From NCBI GenBank assembly GCA_950097015.1, contig CATNEN010000025.1, positions 8,040,001 to 8,104,000 on the forward strand: a stretch of DNA of 64,000 bases, in the 5' to 3' direction. The notes beneath the pieces are model-generated. The model worked only from the letters and a program-made list of their open reading frames with translations. It was not told the DNA's origin and did no database searches. Shown here piece after piece: positions 42,830 to 55,575 of the stretch; position 1 is the first letter of the stretch; each line of letters opens with the position of its first letter. The position numbers and the translations under genes were made by a program. Origin of the DNA: Macrostomum hystrix. Taxonomy: Eukaryota; Platyhelminthes; Macrostomidae.

Positions 42830-44905
42830 AAGAGTAGAGACAAGATTCCACTCAGGAAAGAGACAAGATTCCACTCAGGAAAGAGACAAGATTCCACTCA
42901 GGAAAGAGACAAGATTCCACTCAGGCAAGAGACAGGATTCCACTCAGGCAAGAGACAGGATTCCACTCAGGCAAGAGACAGGATTCCACTCAGGTAAGAG
43001 ACAAGATTCCACTCAGGTAAGAGACAAGATTCCACTCAGGCAAGAGACAAGATTGCACTCAGGCAAGAGACAAGATTCCACTCAGGTAAGAGACAAGATT
43101 CCACTCAGGTGAGACAAGATTCCACTCAGGTAAGAGACAAGATTCCACTCAGGTAAGAGACAGGATTCCACTCAGGTAAGAGACAAGATTCCACTCAGGC
43201 AAGAGACAAGATTCCACTCAGGAAAGAGACAAGATTCCACTCAGGTAAGAGACAAGATTCCACTCAGGCAAGAGACAAGAATCCACTCAGGCAAGAGACA
43301 AGATTCCACTCAGGTAAAAGACAAGATTCAACTCAAGCAAGAGACCAGATTCCACTCAGGTAAGAGACAGGATTCCACTCAGGCAAGAGACAAGAATCCA
43401 CTCAGGTAAGAGACCAGATTCCACTCAGGTAAGAGACAAGATTCCACTCAGGTAAGAGACAAGATTCCACTCAGGCAAGAGACCAGATTCCACTCAGGCA
43501 AGAAACAAGATTCCACTCAGGTAAGAGACAAGATTCCACTCAGGTAAGAGACAAGATTTCACTCAGGCAAAAGACAAGATTCCATTCAGGCAAGAGACAA
43601 GAATCCACTCAGGTAAGAGACAGGATTCCACTCAGGTAAGAGACAAGATTCCACTCAGGCAAGAGACAAGATTCCACTCAGGTAAGAGACAAGATTCCAC
43701 TCAGGTGAGAAACAAGATTCCACTCAGGTAAGAGACAAGATTCCACTCAGGTAAGAGACAGGATTCCACTCAGGTAAGAGACAAGATTCCACTCAGGCAA
43801 GAGACAAGATTCCACTCAGGTAAGAGACAAGATTCCACTCAGGTAAGAGACAAGATTCCACTCAGGCAAGAGACAAGAATCCACTCAGGCAAGAGACAAG
43901 ATTCCACTCAGGCAAGAGACAAGAATCCACTCAGGCAAGAGACAAGATTCCACTCAGGTAAGAGACAAGATTCCACTCAGGTAAGAGACAAGATTCCACT
44001 CAGGCAAGAGACAAGATTCCACTCAGGCAAAAGACAAGATTCCATTCATGTAAGAGACAAAATTCCACTCAGGCAAGAGACCAGATTCCACTCAGGTAAG
44101 AGACAAGATTCCACTCAAGAAAGAGACCAGATTCCACTCAGGTAAGAGACAAGATTCCACTCAAGCAAGAGACCAGATTCCACTCAGGTAAGAGACCAGA
44201 TTCCACTCAGGTAAGAGACCAGATTCCACTCAGGTAAGAGACAAGATTCCACTCAGGTAAAAGACAAGATTCAACTCAAGCAAGAGACCAGATTCCACTC
44301 AGGTAAGAGACAGGATTCCACTCAGGCAAGAGACAAGAATCCACTCAGGTAAGAGACCAGATTCCACTCAGGTAAGAGACAAGATTCCACTCAGGCAAGA
44401 GACAGGATTCCACTCAGGCAAGAGACAGGATTCCACTCAGGCAAGAGACATGATTGCACTCAGGTAAGAGACAAGATTCCACTCAGGTAAGAGACAAGAT
44501 TCCACTCAGGCAAGAGACAAGATTCAACTCAGGCAAGAGACAGGATTCCACTCAGGCAAGAGACAAGATTCCACTCAGGCAAGAGACAAGATTCAACTCA
44601 GGCAAGAGACAGGATTGCACTCAGGTAAGAGACAAGATTCCACTCAGGCAAGAGACAAGAATCCACTCAGGTAAGAGACAAGATTCCACTCAGGCAAGAG
44701 ACAAGAATCCACTCAGGTAAGAGACAAGATTCCACTCAGGTAAGAGACAAGATTGCACTCAGGCAAGAGACAGGATTCCACTCAGGTAAGAGACAAGATT
44801 CCACTCAGGTAAGAGACAGGATTCCACTCAAGCAAGAGACCAGATTCCACTCAGGCAAGAGACAAGAATCCACTCAAGCAAGAGACAAGATTCCACTCAG
44901 GTAAG
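42830..44905 (+). repeat. 23-bp minisatellite carrying consensus 5' splice sites
   Basis: About 90 copies of a unit AAGAGACAAGATTCCACTCA plus GGT (23 bp). By my manual count about 40 copies contain CAGGTAAGA, a perfect U1-complementary donor; the others mostly read CAGGCAAGA or CAGGAAAGA at the same place, destroying the GT. It lies between DNAI2 and the SAMD1-like gene, antisense to both. Short plus-strand frames are artefacts. Confidence 0.95.
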
Positions 44906-45598
44906 ATTCAAAACAGCATGTTCTGCCTGTAATCCAGTAGTTATTTTATTTTCCACTTTGCAATCAACAGATGTTATTTTCACGAAGGTTGAAGCGAGTC
45001 AATTTAAGAGTTCAAAGCAATTTTTCAATAGTCAACAGCTATACAACAATGCAAATCCAAATTCGGATTGGATAAGGCATGAATTTTCTAAGAACACATT
45101 TCGAAATACGCGACAGCAAAATACCGGGTTAGTTGCTGAACAACGGACGTAGGTCAGGAAAGAAAGGATTAAAGACAGCAAAAAACAGCAGAGCAAATGG
45201 AATCCAATATGGATGTTCTGCGAAGACAAATACAGTTCAAACACTAAAGCTACAAGTTCATTATAAATGCTTGCAAACTGCAATATATAGATACTATATT
45301 ATTAACATTATTGGTGATGTTTGGGGTAGGTGGTGTAGTTGTAGTAAAAGTGCTCATTATGATAATATTATAGTATAGGATAGAATGGACATTACTAAAA
45401 GAGTAGAAATTGTCTAACTGATAATAAACTTTTAGTAGAAAAAATTTACACAGTAAAGTCACACTAGATAATTACAGGAATTTTGACGAACTAAATCTAC
45501 AGATATTTACAGACAGGTTTTAATGTCCTAATAACTGTGTACATCTCGAGCAGTGGTAGAAATCAGTGCCTCCGAGTCTCAGGAAATAGGCCAATCAA
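44906..45598. other. AT-rich 3' flank of the SAMD1-like gene
   Basis: Presumed 3' UTR and downstream region. Two short overlapping ORFs, no similarity recognised. Confidence 0.4.
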
Positions 45599-45866
45599 CT
45601 AATTAACTTGCAGTAGAGTCCTGCAGCGATTCTGCAGTTTGCTGATGCGCTCGAATACTTTGACAGCTGGGCCGAGCTTCAGGCCGACCCCGGTCAGCAC
45701 ATCCATTCGCTTCATCAGCATCAGGGAGGCTCCGTCGATCTCCTGGTCAACGAAGGCCTGAGCAGCAAATGGGAAGCCTTCGGCTAATAGCCAGGCTTTG
45801 ACCTGGCCGATGCTCCATCTGCTTGCGTCTAGCGGGCTTCGCTCCTCTTCGAATACTGGCGATTTC
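45599..45866 (-). CDS. SAMD1-like exon 2: SAM domain
   Basis: Begins with G completing an Arg codon, then KSPVFEEERSPLDASRWSIG and the SAM core; stop at 45599. SAM domains of this class self-associate and bind partner SAM domains such as those of L3MBTL proteins (family knowledge). Confidence 0.9.
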
Positions 45867-48208
45867 CTGTTAAAGATGATGGGGTGGCTTGGATATATAG
45901 ACAATGCCACGCTTTGTAGTGTTAGCGATTCATAATATTACCATAGACAGTTTAGGGTGCTGCAATTCCAGTTGTAACTAACTACCAATACGGCTTTGCT
46001 TTCACTGCCTGACTATAGTAATTACCATAGACAGTTTAGCACTGCATTTATTTCTAGACACAGTTCAGCTAGTTATTCCCATAGACAGTTCAGGGGTAGT
46101 TATTCCAATAGACAATTCAGGCTGCCAAGGCTAAAGCTACCACTATTGGCAGTATAGTTTAGATGATGTAGGCTAGCTACGAGTAATTACCACCATAGAC
46201 AGCAAAGATTAGACCAGGAAATCTCTCACCTGCTAGAAGACCCGTCCTCCGTCTTTTGACAAGCGGAACAGATCCATTTAGCCTCGCTGTCCGGCTTCTC
46301 CGGTATCCTTGGCCGGTGACAGCTGACGTGGTAGCCCTTGTCGCAGGCATCGCAGATTAGCATGAGCTCGGCGTCGCCAGGATCGAGGCACACGCAGCAG
46401 GTCTTGCACTCGGAGCACTGCCAAGGCGACTGGCGGGCCCGATTGGCCAGCTCAACTGAGTACAGCATGCAGCTGGGATGAGCGCGGTGGCTGCAGTCGC
46501 GGCAAACTAGCAGCTTCTCTGGGACGCCCATGCGGTTGGCTCGGCTAGATGACAGGCAGAAGTCGCACTGTTCGTCTTCTAACTGGGGAGGCGGCTGCGG
46601 CGGCGGTGCCGGTTGCTCCTCCGGCGAGCCCTTGGACTTGACACGGGTCTTCTCCGGTTTCTCCTTCTGCTTCGATTTTTGAGTGGTCGACTCGGCCTGT
46701 TTATGCTGCTGCTGCTGGCTCTGGCGTCGTTCCTTCAGCTCGCGCACACTTGTCACTGGAATCGGCGGCTGCTGCGACTGCGGAGGCGGCGACGAAGCGG
46801 ACTCTCGGGCGACACCTTTGACGCGAGAGATGACCACAGTTGGAATCGGCGGTAGCGTTGCTTGGTCTGACTGCTGCTGCTGCTGCTGTGGCGGCTGCTG
46901 AGACTGCGGCTGTGGCGTTGTCGGCTGGGAGTTCTGAGCTGCGATGGTTGTGGTGACGCAATAGCTAGTCTGAGCAGTGGTCTTCTGAATCTGGTAGTTG
47001 CTGCAGCTGCTGCTGCTGCCGTTGCTGCCGTCGCCGCAGTTAATCTGCGGTTGGTTATTGCCGAATGACAAGTCGAGCGGCTCCGACTCGGGCTCCGGCG
47101 TGGGTTGGCTACTAGTTCGAGGTCGTTTCGCCTGAGGCGGCTGCGGAAGCTGCTGAGGCTGAGTCTGTTGCTGTTGCTGCTGCTGCTGTTGCTGCTTTCC
47201 CTGCTGCTGTGGACGTCCGCTGTCCTTCCGCTTCTTGTGCGCGTCGCGATCGCGTCGCCGAGAGCCGTCCTGATCCAGGCTGTACCGGCCGGTGGAGACG
47301 CGGCACAGGCCGCCAGTCGACGCCTCCCGCTCCAGCGCCATCTCCAGATTCTCGCCCTGAAGCGCTTCGGCATTGCCAACGCTAGCCGCTCCGGTGTTGT
47401 CGTCATCCTCGACGGTAGACACAGGAAGGCAGCGCAGACGTTCGGCCACCTCCTGGACGGTGAAGCCACTAGCCAGCATGTCCGGTTGATCGCCGGCAAG
47501 ACTGCTGATGGCGTTGAGCAGCCGGCGGCTGGTGGCGCTGCTATTCAACACGCTGCTGATTAGGGAGCCGCGGCGCCACTTCGAGGCATTCCGATAAGAC
47601 ACCGAGCCTTTGTACTCGACCTTCAGTACTGAACCGTCGTCAACTAGACGCTCCAATAGTTGAACAATAGCCTCGCGGTGAAGGCCGTGATGCCTAGTAA
47701 CCATGGAACAGATGCGGTCAATGTCCGGGCGGGCTTTGCGTTCCCGCAGCTTGTCGATGATGTTTAGAATCATGGCGCGAACGGGCTCTTCTCCCAGGGC
47801 TGCGGCCGCTGCAGCTGCGGCTGCGGCTGCTGCCGCGGCTTTATCAGCTGAGCGCTGCTGCTGCTGCTGCTGCTGCGATACAGGAGATACAGTCGGAGAA
47901 TTCAATAGTGTAGGCTGCGGTGTAGCCGGTTTCTCTGAGATCTTCTGCTGAACCAGACGGTCGATCGAGTGCACGATTGGCGGCTTAGAAAGCGGAGCAG
48001 TGTGGGAGATTGTATTATTGTTGTTCTCAACAATCATGCCTCCGCCGCTCTTGATAACGCTGTGATGACGATGCAGACTGCTTGGACTAGTGGCATCACT
48101 GGAGGCATAGCCGCTGATCTTGTGCTGCTGCTGCTGCTGTTGCTGCTGTGGTGACAACAGGCCAGGTGGAATGCCTATGCTAGTCTGTACTGGCAGCGCG
48201 CGAGCCAT
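45599..48208 (-). CDS. SAMD1-like chromatin protein: winged helix, double PHD, SAM
   Basis: Two exons (46230-48208, 45599-45866) join in phase 2 at AGCAG|GTGAGA and TTTAACAG|GAAATC to give 748 residues. Residues about 139-215 form a SAMD1/KAT6-type winged helix (IDKLRERKARPDIDRICSMV, then HREAIVQLLERLVDDGSVLK). 548-651 form a tandem PHD finger with CDFC, CRDC, HPSC, CSECKTCCVC, CDACDKGYH and CSAC zinc ligands, close to the KAT6/DPF double PHD. The last 88 residues hold a SAM domain (FVDQEIDGASLMLMKRMDVL, then TGVGLKLGPAVKVFERI) close to those of SAMD1/SAMD13. No MYST acetyltransferase domain is present. Long Gln/Ser/Pro linkers and a poly-Ala run separate the domains. A nuclear DNA- and histone-reading cofactor is the likely role, by analogy with SAMD1 binding unmethylated CpG DNA. 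No frameshifts seen. Confidence 0.9.
45867..46229 (-). other. SAMD1-like intron with degenerate CTGTCTATGGTAATTAC repeats
   Basis: A 363-nt intron. It holds four or five diverged copies of CTGTCTATGG followed by AATAACTA or AATTAC, an old array without strict periodicity. Confidence 0.6.
46230..48208 (-). CDS. SAMD1-like exon 1: winged helix and double PHD
   Basis: ATG at 48208; 659 codons plus two bases. Contains Gln runs (21-28 and others), a 14-residue Ala run before the winged helix, and the complete double PHD finger at its end. The overlapping frames on both strands are shadows. Confidence 0.92.
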
Positions 48209-49027
48209 TTGACTTGGAGATTTTTACTGGGAATTTGTGATGAGAAAGGAACACAACGCGGCGCAGATAGGGAGAGAAATGAAAGCGAAGCAAACAAGCA
48301 AGCAAACAAAGCTTTTTATAAGATCTTGCAATGAATGCGAAAGCGAGAGTTGTGAGGGAAAGGAGAATAGCTGAGGATGAGTTAAGGAGGAATCGCTTTC
48401 TTCTTTTAGCGGAGAGCGAAGCGCGCAAAACTTCGGCCGGTCTTCTTGCGTTGTGTCTCTTTTCTTGGTGGCGCTGGTGCCTGCGCATAATATAGAGCCC
48501 CTCAAGCCCCACCCCACCTCCTCCCCAAGCCGCGCCCGAGAAGAGAAAGAGAAGGAGCCGGTTGAAGCGAAGTGGGGGTGACGCGCTCTCACTCGGTCCA
48601 GAGCGCCCACCACCCCACTCCGGCCAGGCCCAACCCACCTCCTCCACCCAAACGGCCTCAGCCAGTGAAACGAGAGAGAGAGGGGGCCGCGCGTTGCGCT
48701 TAAAGGCTTGGGCCTTTGCCACCTTCCCAGCCCAAACCGCCCCCCTCAAACCCAGGCCTTTCTAATGCTTTGCCGTCGGGGCGGTAGGGCGGGTGTCGGG
48801 TTATATGGCCCGCGGGGGGCGCGCCAGGGCCGGCCGTGCCACTGACGCGGTCGGGGGCGGGGCGGGCGCGGGCTTTTTCCTTCTTCCTTCCCCCCCACCC
48901 GCCACACCACCATAGCTGGCCCGGCCTGCCAGCCGCGTCGCGCGCGCCGCGCTTGGGCCAGCAGCGCAAAGCCAAGCTAAGCCACAAAAAGCCTAAAGCT
49001 TCCTCCTTCCCTTCTAAAGCAGCGAGC

Positions 49028-49060
<33 letters not shown>

Positions 49061-50950
49061 GTGGGCCCGCCTGTCGGGTCTGGTCTATCAGGGAGTTTTT
49101 TTCACGCGCCTGCGCGCGCGGCCGCAGCCGCAAGCGCGGCTTTGGCGGCCTAAAAGAGAAGCCGGTGTGACGACGTGCCGTGCCCCGTGGCGGGGCAAGC
49201 GAAGCGAGCGACCCGCCGCGGATCGCGGAGCATGAGAGAAGAGCGGAGGGGAGGAAGGGGAGGGCAGAGAGTGAAGCGGTGGAGGCGGGAGGCGGGACGG
49301 ACACAGCAGGCCAAAAGGCCCAGACAGATTCTGTCATACTTGGGTAGCGGGGTCCGGTAGGAGAGCCAAGCCCCCACGGGGCGGAGTCGCTTGACGGAGG
49401 CGGGACTGGGGGGGGGTTAGAAGTTAGGAGGTCGGCCTGACGGCAGAAATTTGGGCCCCTTAACTTGCCGAGCGCGCTTCTGGGAGAGTTGGCGGCGGGA
49501 TGCGGGGGTGCGGGGTAAGGCCTGACAGATAGACAGACGGGCCAAGGTCCGGTCCGGATCGGGTAGGGAAAACCGCGCTACGTCTCTATGACTGACTGAC
49601 TGTGACTGACGCGCCGAAGCAGCTCAGCAGCAGCAGCGGACAGAGGGATGCTGAGAGGCATCAAAGCCTAAAAGGAGAGAGAAATGGAGCTCAGATCCGA
49701 TGCTAAACAGAAAATTGAGCCCTCTAGGTGGGCAAGGTTGAGTTGGTAGGTGTGCAATCGAGACTAGCAGGCTTAGTCAGAGGACTCAACTTTGCGCCCA
49801 GATCTCATTCTGGTTGGTTAGTTGAGTTAGTGCGGTAAGGCGCATTTGGAAGCAAGAGAAGAGAACGAATCGCAAATCTGCCAGTTCCGATTCCATGCCA
49901 GCAGACCGCAGACTTCAACGATTCTCATGTAGAAGATGGCGGAAGTTCGATTCGGAAGAAAGCTAAAATGCGCAGTAATTTCCTCTTGACAGTGGAGGGA
50001 CTCCAGAGGTGGCTAGCAACAGTCAACAGAGAGAATCGAAGGAAGACTAGCGGCTCGCTCCGCGCCCAAGCTTAATGAATTGCTTGCGTCTTCTTGCTTT
50101 TGGCCCTCTGCTTCTTCTTCTACTTGTTGCCTCTCGTCTTTGTCTTGCCGCCTCTTTCTTTCATTCTCTCTCTTTCTCACTCTCCACTCGGACTGGGCGG
50201 CAATGTTACTCGGCTCTCTGGCGGCCCGGTTTTTGGTTTCTGTGGGGCCCGGCTAGTTTGGTTGGAGGCTGGTTCGGGTTCGGCTAGGAGTAGCTGAGCC
50301 TGGGGCCGCAGACTTGCTTTTGCTGCCCGCCTGCTTGCGCTGCGTTGCGCCCGAAGAGACCACCCCCCCCAATTCCATGCTGCCTGCTTCTCCTCCGCAG
50401 TCTGCACGCACCGCTCGCTCGCCCGCCCGTCCCCTCAGGGCTATAGGGCTGGAGTGGGTCGGTGGCGCCCTCACGGACCGCGGACCAGACCCAACCCCCC
50501 GGGCCTTATTACCCCCGGCCCGAGCTCCTGCTTCCCAAATCTTTCCCCTTACTCTTTCGCCTGCATTCAAAATTCTCCGCTGCGTCTCTCGTCTCTTAGT
50601 CCCCCCGATATAGCTAGCTAGCTAGTCTCTCTCTCTCTCGCTCACTTCCTCTGCCGCAACGCGGCCTCACTTTGCCACCGACACTCGCTCGCTAATGAAT
50701 TTCTCCCGTGGCCTGTCTGTCTCTCACGCTCCTCTCTCTCGCTCTTAAGCGCGGCCGGCGCTGCCGCTGACGCGCCCCTCTCAGCCGGCCGGCTCCACCT
50801 TTTCCCCTCTTCCTTCCCGCCCCAGTTCCCACTCCCCCAATTCCCAATCCCATCCGACCGAGAGCCGCCGGAGCCTATTCTATTCACTCGTTCAGGCGGC
50901 TCCACTCTTCTCTAACCCTCGGCCCTTTCCTGCAGACGGCCCATCTTCAT
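48209..50950. promoter_or_regulatory. CpG-rich 5' flank of the SAMD1-like gene
   Basis: GC- and CpG-rich, with (GA)n at 49021-49054 and many short overlapping ORFs typical of GC-rich non-coding DNA. It abuts the start codon at 48208, so at least its left part is probably the promoter and 5' UTR. No individual site is defined. Confidence 0.45.
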
Positions 50951-53484
50951 CGTTGCTCATCCCAACTATGGCCCCTCTTTTTCCTCATTGCCAGTCACTG
51001 CCGCATCCTACCTAAGCCTCGCTTCTCACTGCTGCGTCAGCGGTGCGCGGATCCCAAGTTGCCAGTGCCGCCCCTATCCTATCCAGGTCCTTATCCCCTC
51101 ATCCGATGCCTCTGGGCACGGCTCGCGCGCCCGAGAGAGAGAGAGAGCAGCCCCGGAACTAGCCCTTCTACTTCGCTCTTATCCCCCTGATTTCTCGACC
51201 CGATTCTTTTTATCCCTACGCTCCACGCCTTCCTCTTGTCTCACTAACACACACACACACACACACACACACAGGAGCGCTTCGATCGAATCATTCAACG
51301 CAACAACCTCGTCCCTTTAATCCAGTATACTCGATTTGCCCTTCTGTCCGCAGTTAAAAAATTAAACCGCGAGACACAACAGATCCGTGCAAACAGTGAC
51401 CAACAGACCTGATTACCACACACAGCATATGGTCTAGTCATAACGAATTCCCAACCCGCAGGTTTTTCTGTCGCGATGATGCAAACGATTAGCGCAACCT
51501 TTGTTTCCTCTGGCTGCGTCACACTGGGCGGGCGCGGGGATTTGGCCCGGGGCTTTGTCCCGCCTGCCACGGCATGGTAAAATGCGCGAGCTTCGAAGTC
51601 GTCGTGCCGCCTCCCTCCCCCCCCCTACTCAAGCTCCACAAAGCCCGGCCACACTTGAGTCAGCCGCCATCAGGGAGCGGAGGAGCCCCCAAACCCCTCC
51701 GGGGGGATTCGGCGCGGCCTCATCCTCCTCGGAGATCGAGATGCGGAGGAGAGGCCAAGAGCCAGGCAGCTAGCTACTAAGCTTGCCTAATTTCGGGTCT
51801 GTTGAATGAGGGGAGGGCAGCGCGGGAGCAGGCGGCGGCACTCGGGCCAGGAGGAAGGGGGGAGGGAGTATTGGAGAGCGGAGCGCGGAGCAAGAGGGGA
51901 ACTGGCAATGGCGGAGAAGTGGGCTTCCTGCCTTCCTCCCGAGACCCGACCCCCCTCGGAGAAGCTTCGGGCAGCCATGGCCCATTTCGCACGATAGACC
52001 CATGGCCCGGCAGGACTAGACCAGACCAGGCTGACAGTAAAATAGGCCCTCCCTATTTTCTCCCGGTTCTCTAATACTCCGCCAACATAGCCAATCCCCC
52101 AAAACCCAGCAGCAGCTCGCCTCCCAATGCAATGCTTTCCGGCTGACTGCCCAAGCTGGACCGCGCGCGTCGCTCTATATAGCTAACCCGAAACTCTCCC
52201 ATCTCCCCTCATCAGGACTTCACTTCCCCGGGCCACCGCTCCACAAAGCCGGCCCGGCCCGAACAGCAACCCCGGCTCCACTCGTCTCGCGTTCCCCTCC
52301 CCTCCAGCCGTTCCAGCAGGGCCGGGAAACGCCTGAGCAAGTGTGTGTGTGCTTGTGTGTGTGCGCGCGCGCCCGGAGCGCTCGATCGCGAGAAGACCCG
52401 CGCGTCACCTCCCCGCAGCTTGCCCTGCTAGGCTCGAGGAACGGACTGGGCCGGGGGCAGAGTGAGTGGAGCTTGGCTTGGCTGAATTGATGGATTGCGA
52501 GGGAGCGAGGCCCCCACCTTTCTTCGCGCCAGCTGCGCGCGCTTTCCTACTCTCCTGTTTCCCTCTTATTTAGTTCGCGCGTCTTATAGCTTCCTCCTTC
52601 TGCGCATGCTGTCTCTTTCTCATTCATTCTCCCGGCTGGGCCACCCGCCGCTCCTCCTGAACCGGATTTCTTCCTTCCCTTTTATTCTCGCCACGCCAGC
52701 CGCTTCCGCTCCTCATTTTACTTGCCAGAGTGCCCTTACTGCGCCTGGCGCCGGGCCTAGAAACTGCCTATAGGAGGACCAGAGCCAGTTCGCGCTATAG
52801 AATCGAATGAACAGGAGTTAAAGATGGTTGACCACGCTGCTAGCCTGTAGGATCAGCATTCCTTGGTGTTAATAGCGTCGATTCCTTCATTCTTCTCTTC
52901 GGTCTGTATTGCGCAACAGAATCTCAGTCGGGAAAAACTGCGTGAAAACTTTTGTTTATCGCAAAAACAACAATGAAGTCATCGTTGATCCTTCGAAATT
53001 GAGTAAGTTACGCAATGAATATTTGCACATTCCCATTATTCGATGGACTGAAATTACCCTAAGGGTTTAAAATGCGGTTCGGCTTGCAAAGTCAGAAGCT
53101 TCGCACCCAAACCAAATTCATCAACTCAAAGGAGAGATTATGATTTTTAAAGCTTGCAATAGGCCATAGGCGACAGGTAGACCACAGGAAACTCGCAAAT
53201 GTGCAGGTGACACCAGCACCGCCGGCAACTTTACACTCGCATCTATCGCTTCTCCACACATCAGCCAGCTAGTAGGACTCGCAGTCACCGCCCGGCATTC
53301 TCTCCCAGATGTCATTCCCCTCCCAAACAGACTGGCAAACTGCGCTTTCTTCCCTTGAACCGGCGGCCATTATTTTTCCCAGAGTCATACCCGCAGTCAG
53401 CCAGACCGGGCTTGTTCACTCACTCGGCCATCATTCTCTTCACCCTCTTGCCCCTTCACCCGACAACAGAAGCAGCTGGCGACC

Positions 53485-53516
<32 letters not shown>

Positions 53517-55544
53517 GCCCACAGAGGAAGCGCGTGAGGAGACAGCCGCACCGGCCATTGCTAAGGGCGGCATGGAGGCAAAACCCTAAAGCAGGAGGTG
53601 ACGCGATTGAGAGAGCGCGAGAGAAAGAAAGACAGGAGAGGATGTGGGAACTAGGAGGCATTGGGTTAGGGGGGGATAGGCCAGGTTTTAGGCTCTCGGA
53701 TTCCGCCCCGCGGGTCCCATCGGGTCGAGCGCGAGTTAAGCAGCTAGCGGCGGCAGAAGCAGCCGCGGTGGCAGTGGCGGCAGCAGCGGCGGCACTGGCG
53801 CGGTGGGGAGGTGGTTGCATGGGAAAAGCGACGGCCCTGGGGGGAGGGAGGGAGGGTGGATTGCCAAGGCAGGGCGGCCCGTCAGAATTAATGGCCCGAT
53901 CGAGCAGTTGCGAGAGAGAGAGGGCCGCGGAACCCAGCGAGAGAGGCGGCGCGGGATTGGAATAGGCGGGGGTGCGGCAAGCCAACGGGGAGGTGGAATT
54001 TTGCCGCCATCGAGATTAGAGCGAAAGAAAAAGACGAAGCACGCGGGCGCGGCCGGCCAAGCAGCTTGGGATTGCCCGCTGGGCCGTCTGCATCATCCAC
54101 CCCCCACCCCAGCCGGCCAGCCGCCGACCCTTCATCTCGTCAGCTGCAGCCCGCAGCCGGGAGCGTCCACAAAGAGCCGAGCGGCTTTGGAGCGCAAACC
54201 CCCACCCGCTCGGTCGCGCATAATTTGGCCCGCAGTGGGCGGGCCGGTCAACCTGAAAAGCTCTGAAATCTATACATATTTGGGATAGGCCCCGGGGGCC
54301 ATAGCGTGTCCCTTCAAAATCGCCCCAGTCTTCTTGTCTTGCCGTTGCTATACAGCCTGCCCCCATGCACCCAAACAACATGCGACTCCATGATTTTCAC
54401 TCGTTTCTCTGTCTGCAAGACCAGTCTCGATCTTGATCAAACAGGGATCGTCTCTTTAAGCCATAGACTACAAAGAAAAAACCTGACAGTTTTCGATCTC
54501 GATTATACACTTAAATCTAGGATTGCCTAATAAGGCCATAGACTATAGGGGGGGGGGAAACTGACCAGTCTCAATCTCGATTTAGTTTTAAGCACAGATA
54601 GTCTCTGAAGGCCATAGACTACAGAGAAAAACCGACTAGAAATAGCGTTGGTCCATTATTCATTATCTATATAGGAGTCCAAACAAAATGTCGAATTGAG
54701 CATTTGTGGCGGGACTAACGGGTATAGAGAGAGAGAGAGAAATAGAAGCCAAAACAGTGATCGCGCGGACTTCCGCGCAACCGGCTGGCGCTAGAGAAGA
54801 GCCGAGGAAAAACTGCAGGGGAAGGGACACAGAATGGGGATCAGAGAGAGGAGAGGAGAGCAAGCCGCCGCTGATGGGAGCAGCAAAGCGTGCCATAAGC
54901 CGAATAGATGGATGGCTTGCTATTGCTTTCCTTGTTGGCTCTGGCCAATCTTTGCGGCAAAACACACGGGCGCCGCCTAAACTAATCCCATTCCCAAGCT
55001 CCCCATCAGTCCGCTGCTGCCGCTGCCGCCGCCGCCAACGCCGCAACCGCCGACTTCCCAACTCCCCCATCAGCGCGACGAGAGCGGGCCGCTTCCTTTC
55101 AACCTTGATGCGCGCGAAGGCCAGTCAGGCCAGAAGGCGCGATAGGAGGAAATGAGGGACTGCCAGCTAGGCGGGGTGGGGTTGCTTGGGAGAACAAGGA
55201 GAAGGCTGGCCGAAGAAAATTCGAGAGAAATGACGCTAGACTAAACCTGCAGAAGGAGAGTGGATAGCGGGCTGGAGAGGGGAGAGACCTCTAAGCTTCG
55301 CCCCAGTCTCCTGCCGCCTCATCACTAATTCATGGAAAGTAGGCGGAGGCAAGCTCGCGACGCGGCGGCCCAGAAAATAAAGAAATAAGACTGCACCGCC
55401 GAAAGCCCCGACAGGCAAGCGTTGCGACGTGTTTCCTGCTCCGAAGCAGCCGCAGCGGGAGCAGTGGCCGGTTAAAACAGTACGGCTCGCGTCTACCGCA
55501 CTGCAAATCTTTTTTGCTCGCTCTCTCTCCTGAGCTTTTTTTTC

Positions 55545-55575
<31 letters not shown>

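Noticed and set aside
42830-44905. CRISPR-like array
   Set aside because: Regular short repeats, but no unique spacers, no cas genes, and a eukaryotic context. It is a plain tandem minisatellite.
53309-53985. Two long opposite ORFs (218 and 181 codons)
   Set aside because: GC-rich DNA with a CAG run gives open frames on both strands; no domain or family motif is seen.
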